Notes: generated by a model not told the origin, from the sequence alone. Shown: positions 42,868 to 53,417, counted from the first letter of the stretch. The stretch is 64,000 bases of DNA from DASYLJ01 sp964432595 (GCA_964432595.1 CAYSOF010000021.1:60435-124434); one strand, 5' to 3'. Numbers and translations: made by a program.

Positions 42868-44520
42868 TCAGTTCGTGAAGAACTCGCCGTTCAAGGTGCA
42901 CATCTCGTCCTCCGTCGTGACGCCGAACCGGAGGGTCGTCGGATTGCCGGCCCCGTCGCGACGGACCGGCTTGGTCACGCCGTTGTCGTGCAGGCACTCG
43001 TAGTCGATCCAGTCCCCCGGGGCGAGGACGAGCGGCGGGTCGAACTGCCGGAAGATCGGGTGCGCGAAGTCGAAGTTCTCGTAGATGACGGTGCCGTCGG
43101 ATTTCTTCGCCGTGAACCGCAGCCCGCGCTGATGCATGTGGCCGGTGACGGAATAGACGTTCCAGACCTCGCTGGAGGTGTTGTGCCAGCGGCCGGGCTG
43201 GATGCGCTGCTGCCCGGGCGGGACGTTGATGCTGAACATGTCCGTGTAGTCGATGATCGTCTGGCCGAGGTGGGCCGGGGTGCCGGCGAACGGGTAGATG
43301 TTGGACCACACCTTGATCTGGATCGGGACCTGCCAGTAGTTGCGGTAGTGGGCGTTGAGGCCGATGTAGCTGCCGCCCTCGACGACGCGCCCGATGCCCG
43401 CCGGGTAGGTGGCGACGAAGTAGGGCGCCTGCGGCGCGCCCGACAGCGAGTTGCCGAAGTCGGCGCCCGAGATGCAGCCGACGTCGTTCCCCACCCACAC
43501 GCCCGTGGTCGGAGTGCCCGTCTTGGTCCACGGGAAGATGGCGAAGTGGTGCGTGCCGGGGTTGAGCGCGAACTCCCATTTCCCGGCGATGAAGTCGGCG
43601 GTGTTCGGGACGCGCACCCACATGCAGCCCTCGAGCTCCTGCCCGGGCTGCAGCCACGGGCCTTCGAGGAGTATCTGGTGGCCGCCCGGTGGGACGGGCG
43701 GCGCGGGCGTGGGCACGTACTCGTTCGGCGGCAGGCAGGGCTGATCGGGCACGCGTCCCGTCGCCGGCGCGCCGGCCGCGATCCACGCGTCGATCAACGC
43801 CAGCTCGTTGGCCGGCAGCTGCGGGCCGATCAGCGGCATGCGCGACCCTTCGCCGGCCGCCTGCGTGCCGCGGAGCTTCTGCGAGAGGAAGCTGCCCGTC
43901 GGATCGCCGGGTGACACCCGCAGCTTGCCCGCCGCGTTCGCCACGGCATTGTCGGCGGCGATGCCGACGAGGCTCAGGTACGCGGCCTCCTGCGAGAGGT
44001 CGAGGTTCGCCTGCGCGAACGGACCGTGGCACGTGCTGACGTTGCAGCCGCGGGCGTAGAAGATCCGGCTCTGGATCAGCGCGAACGCTTCCGCGCCGCC
44101 GTCGTTGCACGAGCCGTCGACCTCGCGCTCGGCGACGAAGCCGCGCTTCACGCGCTTGCCGTCGGTCCCGCGGTACTTGAACGTGCCGGTCATCGTCCGG
44201 CACTGCACCGGCTCGATCAGCGCGGTGAGCTTGATCGGGTCGGTCCAGATGCCGCACCCGGTCTTCCACTGGACGACGATCTTCGTGCCCTTGCGCGTCG
44301 CCTTCAGACGGCGAACGTCGGTGGGCACGCAGCCCGTGGCGGTCCCGACCTGGGGCGCCGTCAGCGTGACGACGTCGCTGTCCGCGGGGCCGAAGCCGAG
44401 CAGCGGATCGCCCTGCACGATGAAGCGGCCGTCGGCGCAGAGCGGCGGCGGAGCTGCGCTCGCGAGCTGCGAGACCGTCAGCACGGCCGTGACGACGAAA
44501 CCGACCAACGATGCGCGCAT
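42868..44520 (-). CDS. Exported PHM-like copper monooxygenase with CX4CH cytochrome-like segment
   Basis: A 550-residue exported protein (signal peptide about 1-22). Residues about 135-250 hold a cytochrome-like segment with C159-x4-C164-H165 (GCNVSTCHG), as in planctomycete-type c domains. Residues about 280-545 follow the copper type II ascorbate-dependent monooxygenase fold: H324-H325 and H391 (CuH site), H461-x-H463 and M540 (CuM site). All six copper ligands seem present. Relatives hydroxylate peptidyl-glycine or dopamine; bacterial substrates are not known. Fusion to a heme domain suggests electrons come from a cytochrome chain rather than ascorbate (inference). ATG 44520 has GGGAGG upstream. 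Confidence 0.8.
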   Translation of the reverse strand: MRASLVGFVVTAVLTVSQLASAAPPPLCADGRFIVQGDPLLGFGPADSDVVTLTAPQVGTATGCVPTDVRRLKATRKGTKIVVQWKTGCGIWTDPIKLTALIEPVQCRTMTGTFKYRGTDGKRVKRGFVAEREVDGSCNDGGAEAFALIQSRIFYARGCNVSTCHGPFAQANLDLSQEAAYLSLVGIAADNAVANAAGKLRVSPGDPTGSFLSQKLRGTQAAGEGSRMPLIGPQLPANELALIDAWIAAGAPATGRVPDQPCLPPNEYVPTPAPPVPPGGHQILLEGPWLQPGQELEGCMWVRVPNTADFIAGKWEFALNPGTHHFAIFPWTKTGTPTTGVWVGNDVGCISGADFGNSLSGAPQAPYFVATYPAGIGRVVEGGSYIGLNAHYRNYWQVPIQIKVWSNIYPFAGTPAHLGQTIIDYTDMFSINVPPGQQRIQPGRWHNTSSEVWNVYSVTGHMHQRGLRFTAKKSDGTVIYENFDFAHPIFRQFDPPLVLAPGDWIDYECLHDNGVTKPVRRDGAGNPTTLRFGVTTEDEMCTLNGEFFTN

Positions 44521-44588
44521 CGGGCACCTCCCCCGGTTGGTGCGATATCGAGGGCGGCATACAGCGCCGGCGGGGGAACGGTCAAGAA

Positions 44589-45569
44589 TTATTGCTGCTG
44601 TTGCTGCTGCTGCTGTTGCTGCTGCGGCGGCTCCTCGATCGACGGCTCGGGCGCCATCGTCGTGCTTTCGCGGATCTGCTCGCAGCCGCTGTCGTCGAGC
44701 GCGGGCCGCACGCGCACGTCGACGGAGAGGCGCTGGCCGGCGTGCCCCTTGTAGACGCCCCGCACCGGCGCGACGTCGCCGTAGTCGCGGCCGTACGCCA
44801 CGCGGATGTGCTGGAGCCCGACGGGCTTGCCGAGCGTCGGGTCGAGACCGAGCCAGCCGCCGCCGGGCACGAACAGCTCGGCCCACGCGTGCGACGCCTG
44901 GCCGCCGATCACGTCCTCGACCGTCGTCTGTCCGTCGGCGCTGCGCGGCGGCACCAGGTAGCCGGACACGTAGCGGGCCGGCAGGCCGCGCACGCGCGCC
45001 ATCGCGATCAGGATGTGCGCGAAGTCCTGACAGACGCCTTCCCCCGACGAGAGCACGTCGGCCACCGACGAATGCACGTGGGACGACCCCTTCGTGTAGC
45101 TGAAGCGCTCGTGGACGAGCGTCGCCGCGGCGCGCGCGAAGCCGACGACGGACCCGCCGCTCTGCTGCTCCGCGAGATGCACGAGCGTCGCGAGGGCCTC
45201 CGGCGTCGGCACGTAGACCGACGGCATCATGAAGTCGTAGTGCTCGTCGAGCAGCGTGGCGCGCATGTCGTCGAGCTCGTCGAGCGACGCGCCGCCGCCG
45301 TTCGGCTCCGGCGCCTCCTGCACCATCACCACCGACTCCGCCTCGACCCGCAGCCGGCGGTGCTTCGACATGATGTTGAAGCGATGCACCCAGTTGCCGA
45401 AGTAGTCGCGCGACGCCGACGCCGAGGTCTGCGGCTGCGTGCGCAGGCGGAACGCGACGCAGTTCTGGAACTCGTCGTCCGTCGGCTGCAGGTGGACCTC
45501 GTTGTAGCTCTCGGACACGGGGCCGTCGTACTGGAACTCGGTCAGGTGGATCAGGCGGAAGCGGTTCAT
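44589..45569 (-). CDS. Transglutaminase-like protein with C-terminal polyglutamine tail
   Basis: A 326-residue transglutaminase-fold cysteine protein, no signal peptide. N-terminal beta domain (about 1-80, the Transglut_N type paired with this operon), then the catalytic domain with C180 (GEGVCQDFAH), H227 (ASHAWAELF) and D243 (GLDPT). The last 11 residues are all Gln (316-326), encoded by mixed CAG and CAA. Its ATG overlaps the stop of the alpha-E gene. Third gene of the ATP-grasp/alpha-E/transglutaminase operon, which comparative genomics has proposed to make or modify a peptide. The polyQ tail is not a usual part of the family. Confidence 0.85.
   Translation of the reverse strand: MNRFRLIHLTEFQYDGPVSESYNEVHLQPTDDEFQNCVAFRLRTQPQTSASASRDYFGNWVHRFNIMSKHRRLRVEAESVVMVQEAPEPNGGGASLDELDDMRATLLDEHYDFMMPSVYVPTPEALATLVHLAEQQSGGSVVGFARAAATLVHERFSYTKGSSHVHSSVADVLSSGEGVCQDFAHILIAMARVRGLPARYVSGYLVPPRSADGQTTVEDVIGGQASHAWAELFVPGGGWLGLDPTLGKPVGLQHIRVAYGRDYGDVAPVRGVYKGHAGQRLSVDVRVRPALDDSGCEQIRESTTMAPEPSIEEPPQQQQQQQQQQQ
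44592..44624 (-). repeat. CAG/CAA repeat encoding 11 glutamines
   Basis: Eleven consecutive Gln codons (eight CAG, three CAA) just before the TAA. Interruption by CAA argues against a recent pure slippage expansion. Confidence 0.9.
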
Positions 45570-46521
45570 GGGCGGACCTCGTAGTAGAAGTAGGTGCGGG
45601 CCATCTCCTGGCCGATCAGGCGGCAGGTCTTCTGCACCTCGGCCAGGAAGGGATGGAGGCCGCGCGCGAAGATGTCTTCGATGCGGTCGTACTTGAGCGT
45701 GTCGTGCAGACGCCCGGTGAGGCGCTCGGCCTCGTTGGCGTAGCTCTCGGGCGCGGCGCCGCTGATCGAGCGCAGGGCCTGCTGCAGGATCTGGACGCTG
45801 AAGCGCACCGAGCGCGGGAACTGCCGGTGCAGGAGCAGCAGCTCGGCCACCCGCTCGGGCTCGATGCGGGTGTTGTACGTACGGCGGTAGAACTCGTACG
45901 CCGCGACGGACTTGAGCACGGCCATCCATTGATGGTTGTCGGGCTCGCCCAGCGCCGGCATGCCCTCGACGAGCGTGTGGTACTGGACGTCGACGATGCG
46001 CGCCGTCATCTCGGCGCGCTCGAGCGCCTGTCCGCCGTGCAGGAAGTGCCAGCCCTCGTCGCGCGGGAAGGTCGCGTGGCTGACGCCCTGGAAGCGATGG
46101 CTCCCCGACTTGATCAGGTTGCAGAAGTCGTGTGGGCCGTCGGTGAGCATCTCGTTCACGTCGAACCGGCTCACCTCGAGGTAGAGGCTGTTGATCTCCT
46201 CCCACATCTCGCGGGAGATCCGATCGCGGATGGTGCGCGCGTTCTCGCGCGCTTTCTCGACGCACTGGACGATCGAGTCCGGGTTCGACTCGCTGAAGCC
46301 GAGGAACTCGAACACCGAGCGCGGGTCGGCCTCGGAGTACTGCGCGAAGAAGCGCTCGTGCTCGCCGGTGATGATGACGAGCGGCTCCCAGCGCAGGCGG
46401 TACGGCTGCGCCGAGCCCTCGAGCATCATGTAGTAGTTCACGTCGAGGATGCGCGCCGTGTCCTCGGCGCGCTCCATGTAGCGCGCGATCCAGTACAGCG
46501 AGTCGGCGATGCGCGACAGCA

Positions 46522-46522
<1 letters not shown>
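45566..46522 (-). CDS. Alpha-E domain protein (DUF403)
   Basis: A 318-residue, largely helical cytosolic protein, opening MLSRIADSLYWIARYMERAEDTARILDV, the hallmark of the alpha-E family. Further conserved helices include FPRDEGWHFLHGGQALERAEMTARI and SVQILQQALRSI. The family has no established biochemical activity but almost always accompanies a circularly permuted ATP-grasp and a transglutaminase, as here. The start overlaps the ATP-grasp stop by one base and the stop overlaps the transglutaminase ATG, so the three are coupled and probably act together. Confidence 0.92.
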
Positions 46523-48009
<1,487 letters not shown>

Positions 48010-48168
48010 GCCCGCGAACGGACGACGGGATCGCCTGGAATTCCTGGAGTTTCGCGCGGCCCGCGCCCGTTTGGGAGGCGAGCGTGCCCAACCCGCGGGC
48101 AGGCCGATCAGGAGCGAGGCATGCGCGTCCTTGACAGGACGGGGTGGGGACGGGGAGTTCGTCGAGCC

Positions 48169-48939
48169 ATGAAGCGCCTCGCCCTCGCCCTCGTCGCCGT
48201 CGTGCTGGCCGCGTCGCGATCGATCGCGCTCGACGTCGAGACCGCACGCATGATCGACCTGACCCACGACTTCGGCGACGACACGATCTACTGGCCGACC
48301 GCGCGCCGCTTCCAGATGTGGCCGGTCGCACACGGCCACACGCCCGGCGGCTGGTGGTATGCGGCGAACGACTTCTGCGCCGCCGAGCACGGCGGGACGC
48401 ACCTCGACGCGCCGATCCACTTCGCCGAGCACGGCGCCACGGCGGACGCGGTGCCGCTCGGACGGCTCGCCGGGCCCGCGGTCGTCGTCGAGCCGCGCGA
48501 CCGGGGCGCCGACGCGCTCCTCGACGTGACGGATCTCGAGGCCGCGGAGACGGCGCATGGGCGCATCCCCGCGGGCGCGGTGGTGCTGGTCCGCAGCGGC
48601 TGGGAGAGCCGCTGGCCCGACCCGGCGCGCTACCTCGGCACCGCGACACCCGGCGACACGGCGCATCTCCACTTCCCGGGCGTCTCGAAGGCGGCGGCCG
48701 AGTGGCTGGTCGCCCGCCGCGTCGACGGGGTCGGCATCGACACCCCGTCGATCGACCGCGGGCAGTCGACGGACTTCGAGGCCCATCGCGTCCTCGCCGC
48801 CGCCGGGGTCGCCGTCTTCGAGAATCTGGCCGGCCTGGACGCCGTGCCGCCCCGCGGCGCCTTCTTCGTCGGCCTGCCCATGAAGATCCGCGGCGGCAGC
48901 GGCGCGCCGCTGCGCGCCGTCGCCTTCCTGCCGCCATGA
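48169..48939 (+). CDS. Exported cyclase-family (kynurenine-formamidase-like) hydrolase
   Basis: A 256-residue protein of the cyclase/KFase superfamily. It has a Sec signal (MKRLALALVAVVLAASRSIA), unusual because formamidases are cytosolic. The core metal-binding motif HGGTHLDAPIHF (about 77-88) is complete, followed by VVLVRSGW and VDGVGIDTPSIDRG. Related enzymes cleave N-formylkynurenine or aryl amides and lactones using zinc or manganese. Substrate cannot be predicted. ATG 48169 starts the signal peptide. Divergent from the ATP-grasp operon, 159 bases apart. Confidence 0.85.
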   Translation: MKRLALALVAVVLAASRSIALDVETARMIDLTHDFGDDTIYWPTARRFQMWPVAHGHTPGGWWYAANDFCAAEHGGTHLDAPIHFAEHGATADAVPLGRLAGPAVVVEPRDRGADALLDVTDLEAAETAHGRIPAGAVVLVRSGWESRWPDPARYLGTATPGDTAHLHFPGVSKAAAEWLVARRVDGVGIDTPSIDRGQSTDFEAHRVLAAAGVAVFENLAGLDAVPPRGAFFVGLPMKIRGGSGAPLRAVAFLPP

Positions 48940-49015
48940 CGCATCCGCCGTAGGCCCTGCCTCAAGTTTTCGGGCCGACCGCTCGATACTGCTGCCAGAG
49001 GGTCGGGTCGACGGC

Positions 49016-49858
49016 ATGATGGATCAGGACAGCCTCCAGCAGTTCCGCGCCGAGGTCATCGCGCGGAAGAACCTTCCGACGATCCCCCCCGTCCTCGCGG
49101 GCATCGTCGCGCTGATCGACAGCGACACCGCGGGCGCCCGCCGGCTCGTCGAGCTGATCGAGCGCGATCAGTCGCTCACCGCGAAGCTGCTGCGGCTCGC
49201 GAACAGCGCCTTCTTCGGCCAGGCGCGCCGCGTCTCGACGGTGCCGCGCGCGATCCTGCTCCTCGGCTTCTCGACGGTGCGCAACCTGGCGCTCGGCGTG
49301 AAGGTGTGGGAGGCGCTCGGCGGCGACGTCACGCGCCGGCGGCTCGAGGAGCTGTGGGCGCACGCCATCACGGTCGCCGTGTGCGCGAAGGCGATGGCCG
49401 GCCGCCTGCGCGCCTGCGATCCCGACGAGGCGTTCACGGCCGGGCTGCTGCACGACGTGGGCCGGCTCGTCATCGCGGTGCGCTTCCGGGACATGTACTG
49501 GGACACCGTCGGCGGCGCCGACGAGTCCGACGCCGTCGAGCAGCGTGAGCGCGAAACGTTCGGCGTCGACCACGCCGAAGTCGGCGGCTGGCTGCTCGAG
49601 GCATGGGCCCTGCCGCCCATCATCGTCGAGTCGGTGCGCCAGCATCACGACCCGGAGCCGCGCGCCGGGCTGCCGCGGGTGCTGGCGATGACCAACCGGC
49701 TCGTGTCGTGGACGGACGTCGCCGCCGGCACCGCGCGCCCCGAGGCCGAGGCGTACCTCGAGCCGATCGCGGACCAGACGCTCACGCTCGAGGCCTGGCT
49801 GCAGATGGTGGGCGAGCTTCGCGACGGCGGCCTGCTCGGGACGACGCCGCTCGAATGA
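49016..49858 (+). CDS. HDOD-domain signalling protein
   Basis: A 280-residue protein made of one HDOD domain (about 12-215): LPTIPPVLAGIVALIDSD, LTAKLLRLANSAFFGQARRVSTVPRAILLLGFSTVRNLALG, and the HD-like FTAGLLHDVGRLVIA (about 140-154). HDOD proteins usually act as regulatory hydrolase-like scaffolds and rarely hydrolyse nucleotides. The C-terminal 60 residues are variable. Its stop overlaps the ATG of a histidine kinase gene (ATGA), so the two likely work as one signalling unit, perhaps in chemotaxis, surface behaviour or cell-cycle control (inference). Confidence 0.92.
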   Translation: MMDQDSLQQFRAEVIARKNLPTIPPVLAGIVALIDSDTAGARRLVELIERDQSLTAKLLRLANSAFFGQARRVSTVPRAILLLGFSTVRNLALGVKVWEALGGDVTRRRLEELWAHAITVAVCAKAMAGRLRACDPDEAFTAGLLHDVGRLVIAVRFRDMYWDTVGGADESDAVEQRERETFGVDHAEVGGWLLEAWALPPIIVESVRQHHDPEPRAGLPRVLAMTNRLVSWTDVAAGTARPEAEAYLEPIADQTLTLEAWLQMVGELRDGGLLGTTPLE

Positions 49859-51288
49859 CCACGACGATCGACGAGCGGACCCGGTCCGCGCTTGCCGAAG
49901 TCGAGGCGCAGCGCGACGACGCGGTCGTCTACCTCTCCAGCGCGCGCAGCCTGATGGAGGTCGTGGCTCGCGGCCACGGCGTGCGCGCGTGCGGCCACGA
50001 GGTCGCGCAGGTGCTCGTCCGCGAGCTCGGCGTCGAGGCGTGCGCGGTGACGCTGCGCGACGGCGAGCACGGGCCGATCTGGCTCGGCGGCCTCGCGACG
50101 CAGGCCGATCGCCTCGGCGGCCCCGGCAGCAAGATCACCGAAGCCAGCTGGCTCGCGATGGCGCGCCTCATCGGCCCGCAGCAGGAGCCCACCTGCTTCC
50201 GCCGCGACGCGCAGGGCAACTTCCTCTCGATGCCGATCGCCGACCTCGCCGGCGAGGGCTTCCTCGTGCTGCCGTTCCGCGTCGGCGACGAGATGGGCGG
50301 CGCGCTCGTGCTCCACACCCTGGTCGCGCCCGCGCAGGTGTTCGGCCGAGCGCCCGCGCTCGGGCTGCTCGCCGACATCGTCGGCCAGGTGATCACCGTC
50401 GCGCGGTCGCGGGACGCCAGCGCGCGCTTGAGCGACCGCCTGTCGCAGGAGCTCGGCGCCACGCGCCGCGTGCTGAAAGGCCACGAGCAGAGCCTGCGCG
50501 CCCGCGAGGAGAGCATCGGCGCGCTGACGCAGGAGCTGCTGCGCTCCAACCGCGTGAAGACCGAGTTCCTCGGCACGGTGTCGCACGAGCTGCGCACGCC
50601 CCTGAACGCGATCCTCGGCTACACGTCCCTGCTGCGCGAGGGGGTCGTCGGCCCGCTGTCCGACGAGCAGTCACGGCTCCTCGACCGGGCCCTCGGCAGC
50701 ACGCGCAACCTGAGCCTGCTGATCGACGACATCCTGTTCTTCGTCCAGGTCGAGAGCGACAGCGTGCTGGTCCGACCCGACGTGGTCATCGTGCGCGAGG
50801 TCGTGGAGGACGTGCTCTGCGCGCTCACCGAGCGCCCGGACCCGTCGACCGTCGCGCTGGAGATCGCGATCGCGCCGGCCGCGGCGATGGTGCAGGTCGA
50901 CGTGGCGCTGCTGCGGCGGGTGCTGTTCCACCTCCTGAGCAACGCGTTCAAGTTCACGACGTCGGGCACGGTGACCATCGAGATGTCCCCGGGACCCGAT
51001 CCGTCGGACGCGGTCCTCGTCGTGCGCGACACGGGCGTGGGGATCCCGCCCGAGCGCCAGCGGGACGTGTTCGAGGCCTTCGCGCAGCTGGACGGCTCGG
51101 ATACGCGGCGCTACGGCGGACTCGGGATGGGCCTGGCGCTGGTGCAGCGGGCCATCCGGCTGATGCGCGGCCAGCTGAGCCTGCGCAGTGCGCTCGGCGT
51201 CGGCAGCGAGTTCCGGGTGACCTTGCCCGGTGCGCTCGAGGTCGCGATCGCGCCCGACGCGCCCGCGCGCCAGAGCGCGCTGCACTAA
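49855..51288 (+). CDS. Cytosolic GAF-type histidine kinase paired with HDOD protein
   Basis: A 477-residue histidine kinase. N-terminal coiled/GAF-like region (about 20-190), a predicted coiled coil (about 190-235), the phosphoacceptor H244 in SHELRTPLNAILGY, N-box HLLSNAFKF, DTGVGIP and YGGLGMGLAL in the ATPase domain. No transmembrane helix. Start overlaps the HDOD stop. It shares the intracellular sensor layout of the kinase at 259-1812. No receiver gene adjacent; the HDOD protein is the likely partner. The adjacent glnB-amtB operon begins 137 bases later and is probably separate. Confidence 0.9.
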   Translation: MTTTIDERTRSALAEVEAQRDDAVVYLSSARSLMEVVARGHGVRACGHEVAQVLVRELGVEACAVTLRDGEHGPIWLGGLATQADRLGGPGSKITEASWLAMARLIGPQQEPTCFRRDAQGNFLSMPIADLAGEGFLVLPFRVGDEMGGALVLHTLVAPAQVFGRAPALGLLADIVGQVITVARSRDASARLSDRLSQELGATRRVLKGHEQSLRAREESIGALTQELLRSNRVKTEFLGTVSHELRTPLNAILGYTSLLREGVVGPLSDEQSRLLDRALGSTRNLSLLIDDILFFVQVESDSVLVRPDVVIVREVVEDVLCALTERPDPSTVALEIAIAPAAAMVQVDVALLRRVLFHLLSNAFKFTTSGTVTIEMSPGPDPSDAVLVVRDTGVGIPPERQRDVFEAFAQLDGSDTRRYGGLGMGLALVQRAIRLMRGQLSLRSALGVGSEFRVTLPGALEVAIAPDAPARQSALH

Positions 51289-51396
51289 GGCGTTTGCCCG
51301 GGGGCGCGCCCGTGCCCTGAGCACCGCGCTGCCCGCGCCGTGGGCAGCGCACCGATAATCCGCTCGAAACATCGCCAGTTGGCGTGCATGTCACGC

Positions 51397-51412
51397 TGGC
51401 CGACGATTTGCT
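51397..51412 (+). promoter_or_regulatory. Possible sigma-54 element just before glnB
   Basis: TGGCCGACGATTTGCT keeps the GG-N10-GC spacing and a perfect TTTGCT -12 box, but has CG for AC in the -24 half. The predicted start site falls only about three bases before the glnB ATG. That is odd, so it is given low weight. Confidence 0.3.
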
Positions 51413-51425
51413 TCTGCTCCCCCGC

Positions 51426-51764
51426 ATGAAGCGGATCGATGCCATCATCAAGCCGTTCAAGCTCGATGAAGTGAAGCAGCGTCTGGAGGCGGTGGGGGTG
51501 CGCGGCGTCACCGTCAGCGAGGTCAAGGGATTCGGTCGCCAGAAGGGCCACACCGAGCTCTATCGCGGCGCCGAGTACGTCGTCGACTTCCTTCCGAAGG
51601 TTCAGGTGTCCGTGCTCGTTCCCGACGAGCGGATCGCCGAGACGGTCGAGGCGATCGTCGAGGGCGCACGCACGGGCCGTATCGGTGACGGGAAGATCTT
51701 CATCACCCCCGTCGAAGAGGTCATCCGCATCCGCACCGGCGAGCGCGGGGCCGCGGCAGTCTGA
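51426..51764 (+). CDS. glnB: Nitrogen regulatory protein PII (GlnB/GlnK)
   Basis: A 112-residue trimeric PII signal protein sensing 2-oxoglutarate, ATP/ADP and nitrogen status. The N-terminus MKRIDAIIKPFKLDEVK is canonical, Y51 in the T-loop (GAEYVVDF) is the uridylylation site, and the C-terminal RIGDGKIFITPVEEVIRIRTGE completes the nucleotide pocket. It is followed after 53 bases by an ammonium channel gene, the standard glnK-amtB arrangement, so it likely blocks that channel when nitrogen is ample. Confidence 0.96.
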   Translation: MKRIDAIIKPFKLDEVKQRLEAVGVRGVTVSEVKGFGRQKGHTELYRGAEYVVDFLPKVQVSVLVPDERIAETVEAIVEGARTGRIGDGKIFITPVEEVIRIRTGERGAAAV

Positions 51765-51817
51765 TGAGAAGGCTCGCAACCAACCCCCCGGTTGAGCCGG
51801 GACCAAAGGAGATACGT

Positions 51818-53329
51818 ATGGGAGCACGTCTGGCACGTTGGGTGCCCGCTCTGGGTCTCGCGGCGATCGCCCTGGCGGCGTTCGGCGGCGGGATCGCCGG
51901 GGCCGAGGAAGCCGCTGCGACTCCGGCGACGCCGGAGCAGGTGAAGGAGCTGCTGGCGACGCCGAAGGTCATGGCCGACACCATGTGGACGCTCATCGCG
52001 GGCATGCTGGTGTTCTTCATGAACCTCGGCTTCGCGATGGTGGAGAGCGGCCTCTGCCGCGCGAAGAACTGCGTCAACATCCTCGCGAAGAACTTCATCG
52101 TCTTCGGCATCTCGTCCCTGGCGTTTCTCATCATCGGCTGGGGCCTGATGTTCGGCGACGGGAATGCCTTCTTCGGCACCAGCGGCCTGTTCTTCGTGAG
52201 CGGCGCCGACAACAGCCCGGCCAGCGGCGACGCCTACAGCGGCGTCTATGCCGCGATCGCCTGGGCGACCGTGCCGCTCATGACGAAGTTCTTCTTCCAG
52301 CTCGTCTTCGCCGGCACGGCCGCGACGATCGTGTCGGGCGCGGTCGCCGAGCGCATCAAGTTCATGTCGTTCGTCGTCTTCTCGTTCGTGATGGTCGGCC
52401 TGATCTACCCGGTGACCGGTCACTGGATCTGGGGCGGCGGCTGGCTCGCCGGTCTCGGCTTCTGGGACTTCGCCGGCTCGACGGTCGTGCACTCGGTCGG
52501 CGGCTGGGCGGCGCTCGCGGGCATCCTGCTCCTCGGCCCGCGCATCGGGAAGTTCAAGGGCGGCAAGCCGCAGCCGATGCCGGGCCACAACATGTCGACG
52601 GCGACGATCGGCGTGTTCATCCTCTGGCTCGGATGGTTCGGCTTCAACCCGGGCAGCACGATGGCGGCCGATCCCATGGGCATCGGCTGGATCGCGGTCA
52701 CGACGAACACCGCGGCGGCCGCGGCGTCGATCAGCGCGCTCCTCACGGCGACGCTGCTCCTCGGCAAGCCCGACCTCTCGATGATCCTGAACGGCTGCCT
52801 CGCCGGTCTCGTCGCCATCACCGCGCCCTGCGCGTGGGTGAGCATCCCGAGCTCGCTGATCATCGGCTTGATCGCCGGCGTGCTCGTGGTCGTCGGTGTG
52901 CTCGCCTTCGACCGGCTCGGCATCGACGATCCGGTGGGCGCGCTGTCGGTCCACCTCCTGAACGGCGTGTTCGGCACGCTCTGCGTCGGTCTCTTCGCCG
53001 ATCCGTCGATCGCCCCGGTCGCGGGTCCGCCGGCCGGCCTCTTCGCGGGCGGCGGCTTCGGTCCGGTCATCACGCAGCTCATCGGGATCGCGACGGTGGG
53101 CGGCTACACGTTCATCGTCTCGCTCATCGCCTTCGGCGCCATCAAGGCGACGATGGGCCTCCGCGTCTCCGCCGAAGAGGAGATGGAGGGTCTCGACGTC
53201 GGCGAGCACGGCATGACGGCCTACCCGGACTTCGTCATGCACTCGCCGATGATCGGGGAGTCGATCCCGGTCGGCCCGGCGGGCGGTTCGCGCGCGCCGA
53301 GCTACGCGACGAAGCCCGCGCACGCATGA
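51818..53329 (+). CDS. amtB: Ammonium transporter, AmtB type (copy 1)
   Basis: Ammonium channel of 503 residues with a signal-like N-terminal helix (ARWVPALGLAAIALAAFGGGIAGA) and 11 membrane helices. The twin His pair is present in VVHSVGGWAAL and VHLLNGVFGTL, with the ammonium-channel signature DFAGSTVVHSVGG and VSGAVAERIKF. The cytosolic C-terminal tail (AEEEMEGLDVGEHG) that contacts PII is intact. AAAGGAG precedes ATG 51818. Second gene of the glnB-amtB operon. Confidence 0.95.
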   Translation: MGARLARWVPALGLAAIALAAFGGGIAGAEEAAATPATPEQVKELLATPKVMADTMWTLIAGMLVFFMNLGFAMVESGLCRAKNCVNILAKNFIVFGISSLAFLIIGWGLMFGDGNAFFGTSGLFFVSGADNSPASGDAYSGVYAAIAWATVPLMTKFFFQLVFAGTAATIVSGAVAERIKFMSFVVFSFVMVGLIYPVTGHWIWGGGWLAGLGFWDFAGSTVVHSVGGWAALAGILLLGPRIGKFKGGKPQPMPGHNMSTATIGVFILWLGWFGFNPGSTMAADPMGIGWIAVTTNTAAAAASISALLTATLLLGKPDLSMILNGCLAGLVAITAPCAWVSIPSSLIIGLIAGVLVVVGVLAFDRLGIDDPVGALSVHLLNGVFGTLCVGLFADPSIAPVAGPPAGLFAGGGFGPVITQLIGIATVGGYTFIVSLIAFGAIKATMGLRVSAEEEMEGLDVGEHGMTAYPDFVMHSPMIGESIPVGPAGGSRAPSYATKPAHA

Positions 53330-53379
53330 TCCGATTCCGATCGATGTGGTGGTGAGATCGCCGGTGGGACGGCGACGGG

Positions 53380-53417
53380 AGCGTGCTCGAGGGAACCGAT
53401 GCTCCCTCGAGCACGCT
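53380..53417 (+). terminator. 15-pair perfect hairpin after amtB copy 1
   Basis: AGCGTGCTCGAGGGA and its exact complement are separated by 8 bases, 50 bases past the amtB stop, followed by GCGTTT. This is a strong terminator-like or mRNA-stabilising hairpin. It also ends 24 bases before a small gene, so it could attenuate read-through into that gene. Confidence 0.6.

Noticed and set aside
48131..48160. TTGACA before the cyclase gene
   Set aside because: No -10-like hexamer at 16-18 bases; GC-rich sequence follows.
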